Shown: in pieces, positions 1 through 9,986 of the stretch
Layout of the letters: every line of letters starts with the position of its first letter
Numbering within the stretch: the first letter of the stretch is position 1
Source of the DNA: Euphorbia lathyris
Lineage: Eukaryota; Streptophyta; Magnoliopsida; Malpighiales; Euphorbiaceae
DNA length: 64,000 bases
Direction: 5' to 3'
Assembly (NCBI RefSeq): GCF_963576675.1
Contig: NC_088918.1
Coordinates: forward strand, 66,117,001-66,181,000
Position numbers and translations under genes: made by a program
The notes under the pieces: generated by a model
Databases searched by the model: none
What the model saw: only the letters and a program-made list of their open reading frames with translations
Told to the model about the DNA's origin: nothing

Positions 1-1151
1 GGCCGCTTGTGGTGAATTGACTGAAATCCTTGCAAGGTGATACAGTTAAGAGTAGAAATAAACATTTCACTTAACGTATCTTTTCAAAGTGAATTCAACC
101 TGTACAAGTAAAACCGGACTCTTCGTTTTATGTAATCTTGACACATTCCATGGTTATAAGGAATTGACCGACAGGATATAGTTGATGAAGGATCGTATAT
201 ACTGTACCTAATACAGAAAGGTTAACGTCAGTTATCAACCTGACTTCTTAATTGCTCTAGGGGAATATCATAGGTTCTGCTAGTAACAGCTCGCGACGGT
301 ATTCCGTTATATACATGTTGGAATTAATCATGATGAATAATTTCAAAGGATATATACGGCTAGTGGCAATAAAGAACCTAATGGGTCGCATATGTGACTT
401 GGAATCGAAGGACGAAAATGTAATTAGTGAGACATACTATAGGGGCCGAAATTTATATATATATTAGGGGATAAATTAATTTGATTAATAATTATAATTT
501 GATTATGATTATGGATTAAATTAAAAGTTTATCTGATAATATTAATTAGAAGTTTTTATGTGATTGAAACTCCAATTAATTATCCCTAACATTAATTGAT
601 TATTAATTTGATTAATAATAATTATCTAAATATAATTAGTTATTGTTTAGATAATATTAAAGTGTTTATTTAATTATCTAATTAGGAATCCTATTTAGAA
701 TAAGATTCCAATTAATTAAATTCCTAACACAACTGGGATTAGGGTTTTGAGAAGTCTATAAATAGACCCCCTAACCCCAGATTTCGGCCAACCCTAATTC
801 AAGAGAGGAAGGAATCGTTTCGTCGTCGTCTCGGCTAATTACTTTATTTCTTACTCCCTCTTTGATCTCGTATCGATTTCTATTAGAGGCAATCATTGCG
901 ATTGCTATTCATTAAAGGTTGATTACTGATTATCTTTTGTTTTGTGTTGAATCAAACGTTCGTGGTTCACGAGTTGATAATAACAAGCTGTGGGCACTTC
1001 GTTTGCAACGGTAGGTAGTTCATCAATAAATGTATTACTTTCTATCCCTCTTTATATGAAATAACAATTAACAGATCTTGAAAAAGGGAAATATATAAAA
1101 TAGATAAAATTTTATTATTCCGCTATGCCTAGGCTTGTCTATTTTCCTACA
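1..1151 (+). mobile_element. LTR of a long-LTR retrotransposon, 3' part (family shared with 46056-47884)
   Basis: The reverse complement of this segment is recognisably similar to the solo LTR at 46056-47884, from the TGT-AGG terminus through the shared stretch reading ccgttgcaaacgaagtgccc. It has a TATA box at 757-764 and ends in TACA at 1151, directly followed by Copia coding sequence read from the other strand. It is therefore the 3' end of an LTR in plus orientation, inserted into the Copia element at 1152-4826. The left end lies outside the window, so it is unknown whether this is a solo LTR or one end of a full element. The lineage (Copia or Gypsy) cannot be assigned from the LTR alone. 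Confidence 0.8.
757..764 (+). promoter_or_regulatory. LTR TATA box
   Basis: TATAAATA lies in a GC-richer context, followed by a C-rich stretch. It fits the U3/R boundary of the LTR at 1-1151 and sets its transcription direction as plus. Confidence 0.55.
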
Positions 1152-1975
1152 CAATAAGCATATCATCAACATAGAGTAACAAATAAACAAATTAGCCATT
1201 TACAAGTTTTGTGAAATAAACACAACTATCATATTGGCTCTTAAAATAACCATGCCCAATCATAAAGGAATCAAACCACATATACCATTGTTGAGGAGAC
1301 TACTTTAACCCATACAATGATTTCTGCAACAAGCAAACCTGATCTCCCTGGCCTTCGATTTCAAAACCTTCAATGTGTTACATATAGATTTTGTCCTCAA
1401 GTTCTCCATGTAAAAAGGCGGTTTTGACATCAAGTTGTTCCAACTCCAAGTCATTTATAGCAACCAATGCAAGCAAAACATGAATATAGCTATGTTTAAC
1501 AACATAAGAGAAAACATCATGATAATCAACTCCTTATACCTGACTATAGCCCTTAGCTACCAATCGTGCCTTGTATCGAGCACCATCAATGCCTAGAATG
1601 CCATCTTTTCATTTGAAGACCCATTTACAACCGACAATCTTCTTGTTCTTTAGCGGTTTCACCAATTCCCACATTTTATTTTTTTAAAGAGATTCCACCT
1701 CCTTTTGCGTGGCTATCAACCATTTTCTAGAATCATCACCGGATATGCTTCTGAATATGTTGAAGGATCGCCAACTCCTTCAGTCTCTTGCGCAGCAACA
1801 TAGGCAAAAGTGACATAATATGCTAACCTCAGAGGCTACTTTCTTTCTCTTTATGGCCTGCTTCTAGCAACTGAATGCTCCTCTTCGATAGCTATAGATT
1901 ATTCTACTTCGATAGACTCTGTAAATTGTTCATTCAATGGAGAGAATGAATTCTCCACCTCAACTTGAACCTCCA
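1152..1975 (-). pseudogene. Copia reverse transcriptase fragment, cut at the YVDD motif
   Basis: Minus-strand translation gives the Copia RT landmarks in order: KWVFK, ARLVAKGYSQ, a region like DVKTAFLHGEL, the LYGLK block, and finally LLYVDDMLIV at the very end of the fragment. Several in-frame stops interrupt it, for example inside the block after ARLVAKGYSQ and in the LYGLK region. The catalytic YVDD is the last part present: the LTR at 1-1151 begins right after it. Known Copia RTs continue about 100 residues further before RNase H, so this copy is both mutated and truncated. Confidence 0.8.
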
Positions 1976-1976
1976 C

Positions 1977-3070
1977 CTAATTATCAGAATTCTTTATTTT
2001 GGTGTCATAAGTGACTGAAGACTCCTTTAGATGAAGAATGACAGATTCATTAAATACAACATTTCTACTGATTACAAATTTTGGTAACTTGGGATCAAGA
2101 AGCCAAACTTTATATCCTTTTACACTAGGAGGATAGCCGAGAAAAATGCCCTTTTTAGATCTGGGCTCCAACTTTCCATCATTCACATGAACATAAACAG
2201 GACATCCGAAAATCCTCAAGTCAGAATAATCGGCGGGTTTTCCAGACCATACCTCTTCAGAAGTTTTACAATTAATTGAAGCAAACGGAGAACGATTCAT
2301 CAAATGACAAGCTGTTAAAGCTACTTCAGCCCAAAAGTCTTGAGATAAGCCAAAATTTGATAACATAAAATGAACCTTTTCCAACAGAGTTCTGTTCATC
2401 TATTCATCTGCTCAGCTACCAATATCTTTACAAAATGTGTTGAATTCATCATTGCAAAATTCCAAACCATTATCGCTGTGGAGACGTTTAATCTTCTTAC
2501 TAGTCTGATTTTCCACTAAGGCCTTCCATTGCTTGAAAGTGGCAAATGCATCATTTTTTTGCTTCAAGAAATAAGCCCAAACCTTCCTGGAGTAATCATC
2601 AATGAAGGTAAGCATATATAAAGCGCCACCTTTTGAAGGAACACGTGCAGGCCCCCATAGATCTGAATGGATATAATCCAAGGTGCATTTTGTTTGGTGA
2701 ACACCAGTGTTAAAACTGACTCGTTTGTGCTTGCCAAACATGCAGTGCTCACAAAACTCCAACTTGGACGTATGTTGACCACAAAGGAGACCCCGTTGAC
2801 TTAACATGGACAATCCTTTCTCACTTATATGGTCGAGCCTTGTGTGCCATAATTTGGTAATGTCTGACTCTAGCATGGAAGAGGAAACTGCAGCAATGCA
2901 TGTGGCTACTGAACCTTGTAACACGTACAATCTTCCAACTTTTCTGGTTTTCATTACAACTAAAGCACCTTTCAAAACCTTCATGACTCCCCCTCCACTA
3001 GAAAATCTGCAATTATTGTCATCTAAAGCAGATAAAGAGATAATGTTTTTCCATCATGTCAGGAACATAT
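1977..3070 (-). pseudogene. Copia integrase (GAG-pre-integrase, zinc and DDE core), broken
   Basis: The minus-strand frame 2984-2412 carries the pre-integrase motif LWHTRLDH with a His-His...Cys-Cys zinc site (LEFCEHC). It continues with the catalytic core: Asp in IHSDLWGP, Asp in FIDDYSRKVW, and Glu in SDNGLEF. The same frame resumes at 2399-1977 with MNRTLLEKVHFML and the C-terminal blocks FGCPVYVHV and KKGIFLGYP. Between them are two in-frame stops, and the short conserved stretch that normally includes TPQQNG is missing, so a small deletion removed part of the core. The protein would insert the cDNA into the host chromosome; this copy cannot work. Confidence 0.85.
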
Positions 3071-3440
3071 CATACATCTGTTTAGGTTCTAACAACACCA
3101 TCATGCATTTTGATTTTGACGGTACCAATACCAACAACTTACAAGGAGAATCGTTGCCTATCAACACAACTCCTCTGTTTACTGATTCATAAAAGGAGAA
3201 CAGATCTCTGTGAAGGTAAATGTGAAATGAGCAAGCAAAGTCAAGGATTCATCCTTGTCCAGATCTAGCACCATCATCGGACACGACATAAACTTCGTAG
3301 CCTACTTCATCTTCAGCGACACTCGTTTCAATATGGTTGTCTTCTTTATGAACCTTTTCTTTATTTTTCATTGTAGCTTGAAACATTCAGCTTTAATGTG
3401 CCCTTTCTTCTTACAGTAATTGCATGTCAAATTACCATGT
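3071..3440 (-). pseudogene. Copia gag C-terminus with zinc knuckle, and protease region (degenerate)
   Basis: Minus-strand translation near 3440-3375 gives a CX2CX4HX4C zinc knuckle (CNYCKKKGHIKAEC), the nucleic-acid-binding motif at the end of Copia Gag. Downstream (3300-3071) the frames resemble the protease to pre-integrase linker but hold stops, and I could not identify the catalytic DSGA motif. It joins the gag pseudogene (3441-4128) to the integrase pseudogene. Confidence 0.7.
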
Positions 3441-4128
3441 CTACATTTTGATTTTGATCTGGATTGATTGTTGAGTGTTGTTGCTGTTGGGATCTCTTAT
3501 AACAGATCTCCCTCTAACGACCAGACTTTCTGCAGAGCCATTTCTATCACAAGAAAGCTCTTTGTCTATCAAATCTTTTGAAAAGAGACACTCTTTAACC
3601 TCATTCATAGTTAGAGTGCTTTTACTGTAGATTATGGTCTCTCGGAAATTTTTGAAAGACGGAGGTAGAGATCGAAATTTTTGAAAGACGGAGGTAAGAG
3701 CTTTATCTTCTTCTTCATATTTAATATCTAAATTTTCCAGATCCAGTAAAATTGAACTGAAATTATCAATGTGTGACTTTAGGGATGTACCTTTCGCCAT
3801 ATTGAGCATGTGAAGACAATGTTTCACAACAAACTTGTTTGTGATGTTTTTGGACATGCAGAGAGACTCAAGTTTCTCCCATAAACCTTTAGGAGTTTTC
3901 TCATGAAAGACTTCACATAGGACCTCGTTCGACAAGCATAACTGAATGGAAGCTAGAGCTTTCTCCTTCAATTCTTGCTTCTTCTCCTTTGTTGTCGTGG
4001 GAGATAACTCATCTACTAACACCTTGTGCAATCCGTTTTGTGTCAAAATAGCTTTCATCTTAACTTGCCATAAGGCAAAGCTGATTAGTACGATCATACT
4101 TCTCAATATCAAATTTTGTTGTTGCCAT
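3441..4128 (-). pseudogene. Copia Gag, N-terminal and capsid-like region
   Basis: The natural start is probably the ATG at 4128-4126 (MATTKFDIEKYDRTN), 27 nt from the primer-binding site. A frameshift near 4080 then leads into the open frame 4112-3441. The protein shows the UBN2-type Gag landmarks: the LWQVKMKAIL start, LWEKLESLCMSK, HLHMLNM-like helices and LPPSFKNFRETI. A 29-bp tandem duplication (copies start at 3645 and 3674) makes the SLPPSFKNF stretch appear twice in two frames without closing the frame. Gag packages the element RNA in cytoplasmic particles. Confidence 0.8.
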
Positions 4129-4154
4129 AATAGATCCCAACATAAATATTAATT

Positions 4155-4167
4155 GGATCTGATACCA
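4155..4167 (-). other. Primer-binding site of the left Copia element
   Basis: On the minus strand TGGTATCAGATCC follows the LTR end TCCTAACA after a few bases. It is one base off the usual plant Copia site TGGTATCAGAGC, complementary to initiator tRNA-Met, which primes minus-strand cDNA synthesis. Confidence 0.75.
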
Positions 4168-4170
4168 ATT

Positions 4171-4826
4171 TGTTAGGAAACCCCCCCGCAGCGGAACGAA
4201 ATATTTAATTTTGGTAAATAAATTGACAACAAAATATAAGAGAACAGTAAAGTAAATGACACGAGAATTTACGTGATTCGGCAGTGTGTCTACTCCACAG
4301 ACGAAGAAGACCGGAAATTATTCCACTAGAGAAACAAAAGTGGTACAAAAAAAATTGAGAAAATAACACTCAAAATCCGTAACCCCTATATACCCAAAAC
4401 CTCACAATTCTCTTTTGGAGAATATCACACAAACTAGCAATTTTGTCTCAAGTGCTTGGATGCACAAATCTATATCAATGCACGGTATTTATAGGAAAAT
4501 TTTGAGGCTTAAGTTAGAGAACTTCTACGGTGGACCGGGTGCAATGGACCTAACCAATGAAAAAAGAGAATCATGCTACTTTATTGGAAGATGATTGGTG
4601 TAAGTAAAGAAAATACACATTTATCATGTTTATATTGGTAAGGTCCAATGGACCGGAATCATAGTAGAATTTCTCCTTAAGTTATATGTGAATGAAAGAA
4701 AATAAAATCGGCTAAAGTTGACCCACGCTAATTTGAATTTTATTTTAAATTTAGATGATAAAATTTAAAATCGTGTTTATATTATTAAAAAAGAAGAAGA
4801 GTATAATTGAACTACCACATCAACCA
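4171..4826 (-). repeat. 5' LTR of the left Copia element, interrupted by a MITE
   Basis: The 3' end is fixed at 4171 (TGTTAGG on plus, next to the primer-binding site). A minus-strand TATA box reads TATAAATA at 4493-4486. A 159-bp MITE plus its duplicated target (4517-4684) sits upstream of the TATA box. The 5' end is set at the CAACCA near 4826 only by appearance; removing the MITE leaves an LTR of about 490 bp. Confidence 0.55.
4517..4675. mobile_element. Mutator-like MITE, 159 bp, with perfect 9-bp target duplication
   Basis: The element starts GAGAACTTCTACGGTGGACC and ends as an imperfect inverted repeat of about 40 bp (GAGAAATTCTAC when read from the other side). It is flanked by identical CTTAAGTTA at 4508-4516 and 4676-4684. 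Nine-bp duplications and GAGAAATTCT-like ends are typical of Mutator-like elements. It encodes nothing and would depend on a transposase elsewhere. Confidence 0.85.
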
Positions 4827-5239
4827 TAAAAGTAAAATTGTACACTTTACTATGTATTTTCAATAAGTTCGAACATTTTTTATTTCTTTTCTCTTAAAAT
4901 TTATAAGATAATAGTCCATCTGTTGACCTATATATAAGGGTCATTTTCATTCAGTGAGGTAGTTGTAGTGTCTTCAAAGCAAAAGATGAAAATGAATATT
5001 CTAAAACTATAATGATTGAAGTACTCTATTAAATTAATATAATGGAGAATAATTTTGCATTATTTTTAAATTTTTGATTTTGACTTAATTATTTCATTTT
5101 CTTTTTATATATAATTAACAAAGTAGATCAACACAAAATCTTAATCATTTAATGTCCTTCTATCTAAAAAAATCATTTAATATCCACCTTTTACCCCGGG
5201 ACCCATTTGATAGTTACTCCTCTATTCCCTTATATAGTA
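4827..5239. other. AT-rich intergenic stretch, no gene seen
   Basis: The sequence is AT-rich, with poly-A and poly-T runs and no convincing reading frame or repeat structure. Confidence 0.5.
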
Positions 5240-5248
5240 AATTAGTTT

Positions 5249-5894
5249 GGTAAAAAGCATAATTAGGACCCTGATTTTTTATTTTTTAGTTTATTAAATT
5301 TTTGATCTTTTATTTGATATCTATTATCCCATTAAATATTTTATAACCAAATTAGTAAGTTATAAATATTTAATTCTGTTAAAAATACGTTATTAACTTC
5401 ATCTGTATTTGAAATTATTAAAAAAGTATTTTTTACAGTTTGAAATAAGATTTTTATGGTTTTTCTGCAACCACATTATACATTCAAAACTGCATTCAAA
5501 CAGTGTAAAAATACAAATTTCGGATGCAGGTGCAATGAATAACGGGAGAAAATCTGATGTCCCCATTTCGGTGTCCCCTTCCATGTCCCTCTCACAAAAA
5601 GTGGTCCCTTTTAATCATGTGGGTCCTCTTGACTCATAAAATATATTATTTTAATTAAAATGGGCCACTTTTTGTGAGAGGGACATGGAAGGGGACACCG
5701 AAAGGGGGACATCAGATTTTCTCCCATGAATAACAATCTGTTAACCGAATTAAATGTTCATAACTTACTAATTTGGTCATAAATGGCTTAATGAGACAAA
5801 AAAATTGATCAGAGGTTTAATGTATCCAAATAAAAGATCAGGGGCTTAATGAACCAAAAAATGAAAGATCAGTGGTCTAATAATGCTTTTAGCC
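5249..5894. mobile_element. MITE with ~150-bp inverted arms, hosting a second MITE
   Basis: The arms 5249-5400 and 5735-5894 are inverted copies (left GGTAAAAAGCAT, right read backwards GGCTAAAAGCATT). They share internal stretches such as ACCAAATTAGTAAGTTAT. The flanks AATTAGTTT (5240-5248) and GATTAGTTT (5895-5903) form a 9-bp duplication with one mismatch, again Mutator-like. No coding capacity. A younger MITE (5544-5725) is inserted between the arms. Confidence 0.7.
5544..5725. mobile_element. Mutator-like MITE, 182 bp, perfect 9-bp target duplication
   Basis: It begins GGGAGAAAATCTGATGTCCC and ends with its near-perfect inverse. The arms are about 75 bp, so the transcript would fold into a long hairpin. 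ATGAATAAC flanks it at 5535-5543 and 5726-5734. It sits inside the larger MITE 5249-5894 and is therefore younger. Confidence 0.88.
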
Positions 5895-5903
5895 GATTAG
5901 TTT

Positions 5904-6152
5904 TTTCCCAAAATATAAATCATTCTAATATAAGTTATTCTAGGATTCTAAAAGCTTTTAGTTTAGTTTTTTTGTCCAAATATTAATTTTTTTTTGTATT
6001 GGTACATGTTTTTTAATGTTTATTCCCCAATAGTGACATAAGAGAGATTTTTTTTAGTTAACCAATATGTTTCTTAATTCGTGTAAAATACCCTTGAATA
6101 ACTTATATAAAGGAATATAGGAAGTTTTATTATTTGTTGATATTTGATGTTT
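5904..6152. other. AT-rich spacer
   Basis: Poly-T-rich sequence without recognisable coding or repeat structure. Confidence 0.45.
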
Positions 6153-6410
6153 AGGGTCTGTTTGGTTCAGCTGTTAGCCAATAGCTGTTGTGGTTGTTGT
6201 TTTTTGTTTGCAATAAGTTGATAGCTGTTTGTTATCAACTGTTTAAGGGCTAATTTGGTTCAGCTGTTAGCTAATAGTTGTTGCGGTTGCTGTTAGCTAT
6301 TTGCAGTTGCAGTAAGTTGTTAGCTGTTTGTTATTAGTTGTTTAATTATTAGTGTTTGGTAAAATTATATTAAACTGTTGCTGTTCGGATTTAAAATGTC
6401 TAACATATAC

Positions 6411-6649
6411 ATGTTTTAAATTAATCAACAAAGAAATTATAAGAGATAAGATGGAAAAAAATGCTCATAACGTTTACAACTAGGAGCAATTTTACTCTTA
6501 ATGTCTAAAATGATGTAATTTTACCCATAATGTTTTAAATTAATCAACAAAGAAATTATAAGAGATAAGATGAAAAAAAAATGCTCATAACGTTGCAACT
6601 AGGAGCAATTTTACTCTTAATGTCTAAAATGATGCAATTTTACCCATAA
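6411..6649 (+). repeat. 119-bp tandem duplication inside hAT-like copy 1
   Basis: Two nearly identical units start at 6411 and 6530 (ATGTTTTAAATTAATC...). They cover the end of the hAT left arm and the left end of the nested MITE. Copy 2 at 10497 has only one unit, so the duplication arose after the copies separated. Confidence 0.8.
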
Positions 6650-7150
6650 TGTTGGTAGCTAAGAGCAATTTTACCCTAATATTGACGAGTTAAGTCAATT
6701 TCAGGCATTATTATAAAGCACATATATTTTATTTCTTATTCTACATTAATTGCACATATCAGTTAGTTCTAGAAAAGAGATTTCATATTTTTTTGTGATT
6801 TAATAATAAAATTGAAAATTAATATTTATAAATTCGGCAAAATATTTGAATTTTTTTTGTCCAACTCGTACAAAAGACATTTGTTTTTAAAAAAAATTTC
6901 ACGTCTAATCATATATTTGTAATCTGTCACTAATGATGATAAAATGATGCACATGTGAAGTGTAGATGACAATATTCATGACCAAGATGACACTCTGATT
7001 AATTATTTCTCAAATTGACCCAATTTGTCAATGTTAGGGGTAAAAGTGTTATTGGCTGCCAACGTTAGGAGTGTAATTGCACCATTTTAAATGTTAAGGA
7101 TAAAATTGGTCCTAGCTATAAATGTTAGGGGTATTTTTGCACCTTATCCT
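6445..7150. mobile_element. MITE nested in hAT-like copy 1
   Basis: Inverted arms contain repeated blocks of the type GAGCAATTTTA and TAACGTTGGCA; the left arm is duplicated (see 6411-6649). The flanks ATTATAAGA (6436-6444) and ATTATAAAA (7151-7159) make a 9-bp duplication with one mismatch. The same MITE sits at the same place in copy 2 (10689-11216). Confidence 0.65.
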
Positions 7151-7540
7151 ATTATAAAATAAAAAATGTGTTACACAAATTAATAAAAATAATCTATATA
7201 TATATAAAAAAAAATTATTGAACGCAACAAAACATTGTTCTTCTAGTAATTATGTTGTAGAAACATAAATAATGTTAAAGGAGAAACATATTTTGTGGAA
7301 ATAAGAAGGATAGTTTTGTTAATAACAAATAACTACAAATAATTATTTATGAAAAACTCCAAATCGGAGCTTTTCGTGAAAAACTCCAAAAAACTGTAAT
7401 TTCTAGAGAAAATGCTAAATGCTGCAGTTATATAAATCTAACCAAACGCTATATTTCATGCGGTTTGAAGTGAAACGCTAAACGCTCCTTCGAAAAGCTG
7501 AAAGAAACACCTTTTTAGTATTACTGATAGGTAGTAGGGA

Positions 7541-8070
7541 TGACATACCCGCAAGTAGTACCAATTTCAAACTTTGACCTGTTTTTTTTAATTATTCGTA
7601 TCTGACCCATTACCCCAACGAGTATACTTTTTGTATCACATACTTGTTTCATTTAATTTGCGGGTACCCGTGGTACCATTACCCGTTAAGAATCAATACA
7701 TAAACAAAAAATATTACAAATTCAATAAATCATTTAGCTAAAAATTGAACAAATTGAACTTTAATCCATTAGAATAAAGTAGCTTAATGATATCAGTTAA
7801 TAGTTGAATAACAAAGGGGTGTGGTTTGAATCCCACATCATACATCTAAAAAACAATAATATTTTTTAATATATAAAAAGATTTTATGACGGGTAACGGG
7901 TGTCGGGTACCCTGGGAGTGTTCTCATACCCGTCCCATATACCAGTCACGAGTAATGATTTAGATCTTATACCCGTCTCATGCCCTTTTATATAGGGTAC
8001 AAGTAGTCTCATTAAGATCGGGTAGTGCTAGATATCCACAAGAACAATACTCATTGCCATCCATACCTTA
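7541..8070. mobile_element. Possible hAT-type MITE (GGGATGGCAA ends)
   Basis: The left end TAGGGATGACATACCCGC and the right end, read backwards TATGGATGGCAATGAGTA, resemble each other and the common plant terminal pattern GGGATGGCAATGGGTA. The interior has several CGGGTACCC / GGGTAACGGGT motifs on both strands. No target duplication was convincing, so the limits are approximate. Confidence 0.4.
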
Positions 8071-8159
8071 TTTGTTATTGGATTAATTTTTTGGTTTAAA
8101 GCACTATTTGGCCCTTGGTCTATCCAAAATTTTATCATTTGGCCCCTGACCTATTATTT

Positions 8160-8490
8160 GGTCACATTTGACCCCTGATCTATCCCAAATTGGTGAACTT
8201 TCACCCAATTTGGATTCAAACTTAATCGAATCATTATCTCATTGATAAGTAACGATATTTTGACACTTGAACTTAATAGATTTTAGTTTAGGATTTGTTT
8301 GTTGTTTTTTTCTTTTTTTAATCTAATTAATTATTTTCACATAATGTGGAAAAAAAACTTTAAAAAATATCACGTTTCAAGTTTAAGTGTCAAAATATCG
8401 TTACTTATCAATGAGATAACGATTCCGTTAAGTATCCATACAAATTAGGTGAAATTTCACCAAATGGGATAGGTCAAGGGCCAAATATGT
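8160..8490. mobile_element. Inverted-repeat MITE nested in the left arm of the 8093-9986 element
   Basis: Two inverted arms match closely: 8230-8274 and 8379-8425 share the inverted 16-mer ATAAGTAACGATATTT. The outer parts share CTATCCCAAATTGGTGAA-like sequence. The opposite arm of the host element lacks this segment. Exact ends are uncertain because the host arm carries similar sequence. Confidence 0.55.
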
Positions 8491-8865
8491 CCGGGTAAAT
8501 TTCATACGTGGTGTACAACTTTTACCTGTTTTCACACTTTGGTGTACAACTTATTATTTAGCACACTAAAGTATACAAACTTTAGATGACTTCCCACTAA
8601 AGTGTACAGCCGGTAATTATGACCGGTCAACCCAAAGTCAATATGCCACATCATCATTTTCATCCTGCCCATTATAAAAAGTGGGACTCATTCCTTATGA
8701 AATTATAAAAATACCTTTTACCCTTATATAATTACCAAAATGACATTGTCTTCTTCCTTCCTCCAATTTTTCTCCATCTTTATCTTTCCCTTTCTCTCTC
8801 TAAATCTTCTCTCTCTAAGTCTCTCTCTCTTCTCTCTGTCTTCGATCATCACAACTTGAAGTTTA

Positions 8866-9402
8866 TTACGATTCAATATCATTGATGCTCTTCGTTGCCT
8901 TGTTTTTCCGTCTTTCATGAGAATTTGCACCAGATGATGTCTCATTTGTGTTGCATAATCTATTGGCTTTGTCATCTTCAATATCTTTGGTTTCAGTTTT
9001 ATCTATATTAACTGCTGAAACTGCTTCATTGTCCTCCATTTTAGAGTCTTCTTCAATTTCTTCAGTTCCATCTCCTACACTTTCCTCATTAACCGCTGAA
9101 ACTGCTTCATTCTCTTGCATTCGTGATTCTAATGTCTCAGAATGAAATTTTAGCTTTCTCTTTGCAGATCCATCTCATTGGCATTCCTCATCCACGCCAT
9201 TAATGTTTTTATTTTGGTGATTTTGAAGTGAATTTAAGCAGTTGCGTGGACTTGCGCCCTCGAAGCACAACTTTTTAGCAGTGTGTAAGAAATTCGATGT
9301 TTTACTGCTAGAGGTTTCTCTTGAACTCTCCATTGTCACATATTCATCATATTTTTTTGAATTTATAGATGGAGATTTCAATTTCTCATTACACTTGGCC
9401 AC
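8866..9402 (-). pseudogene. Captured gene fragment, unknown acidic/serine-rich protein
   Basis: One minus-strand frame is open from 9402 to 8866 except for a single TGA at 9177-9175, about 178 codons. The predicted protein is hydrophilic and rich in Ser, Glu, Asn and Lys. It has an internal repeat of the octamer NEAVSAVN, each copy preceded by Met-x-(Glu/Asp), and ends in a basic stretch (HERRKNKATK). A second short frame on the same strand (about 9560-9450) lies upstream in another phase. No ATG fits the left end and I do not recognise the family. Position between the arms of a Mutator-like element suggests a captured host gene piece; an ordinary non-coding interior is the alternative. Confidence 0.4.
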
Positions 9403-9986
9403 TCTTTCTAATGTTTGTGCAGCTTCAGAGAATCAAATCTACCTCTGCAGAAAACCCTAGATCCGTATCCATCCCCAAATCTACTGCCCTCGCATCATCC
9501 ATAGAATTACCATCAACAGTTGAAGAATTTCCATTGTCTGCATCCGCTTTAAAAGAGGAAGATGAAGACAAAGACGGGAGAGAGACTTAGAGAGAGAAGT
9601 TAGAGAGAGAAAGGGAAAGATAGAGATGTAGAAAAATTGGAGGAAGGAATGAGACAATGGTATTTTAGTAATTATATAAGGGTAAAGGGTATTTTTACAA
9701 TTTCATAAGGAGTGGTTCCACTTTTTATAATGGGTAGAATGAAAATGATGATGTGGCACGTTGACTTTGGGTTGACCAGTCACAATTACCGGCTGTACAC
9801 TTTAGTGGGAGGTCATCTGAAGTTTGTACACTTTAGCGTACAAAATTAAAGGTTGTATATCAAAGTGTGAAAACAGGTAAATGTTGTACACCACGTATGT
9901 AATTTATTCAAATATGACCAAATAATAGGTCAATGGTCAAATGACACAATTTTGGATAAGTGAGGGGTCAAATAATGCTTTAAACC

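Larger units (their letters stand above)
1152..4826 (-). mobile_element. Degenerate Ty1-copia retrotransposon, 5' LTR to reverse transcriptase
   Basis: On the minus strand the order is LTR (4171 to about 4826), primer-binding site, gag with zinc knuckle, integrase, then reverse transcriptase. Integrase before RT is diagnostic for Copia. The element stops abruptly at the RT active site because another retrotransposon's LTR (1-1151) is inserted there; RNase H and the 3' LTR lie outside the window. Stops, frameshifts and a small integrase deletion show that it is dead. The outer LTR limit near 4826 is a guess, since the second LTR is not visible for comparison. Confidence 0.85.
6153..7511 (+). 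mobile_element. hAT-like non-autonomous element, copy 1
   Basis: The left end has TAGGGTCTGTTTGGTTCAGC followed by tandem GTTAGCTGTT-type subterminal repeats. The right end reads back as GGTGTTTCTTTCAGCTTTTC, a matching terminal inverted repeat. The first ~90 bp are duplicated (second start at 6246), so the true end is ambiguous. The interior has no transposase; most of it is a nested MITE (6445-7150). A second, independently inserted copy lies at 10497-11583. The end motif GTTTGGTTCAGCT is common in plant hAT families. An 8-bp target duplication was not clear. Confidence 0.65.
8093..9986. mobile_element. Mutator-like element with ~430-bp inverted arms and a gene-like core
   Basis: Termini are GGTTTAAAGCA and its inverse. 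The inverted arms stretch from 8093 to about 8850 (including a nested inverted repeat) and from about 9585 to 9986. The arms share the blocks CATACGTGGTGTACAAC and GTACAGCCGGTAATT and a CT-rich tract. The flanks TAATTTTTT (8084-8092) and TATTTTTTT (9987-9995) give a 9-bp duplication with one mismatch, though low complexity weakens it. The core 8866-9590 is not repetitive and reads like captured coding sequence, so this is a Pack-MULE candidate. Confidence 0.6.

Noticed and set aside
2806..3192. 128-codon plus-strand frame
   Set aside because: Antisense of the Copia integrase/protease region, whose minus-strand motifs are clear.
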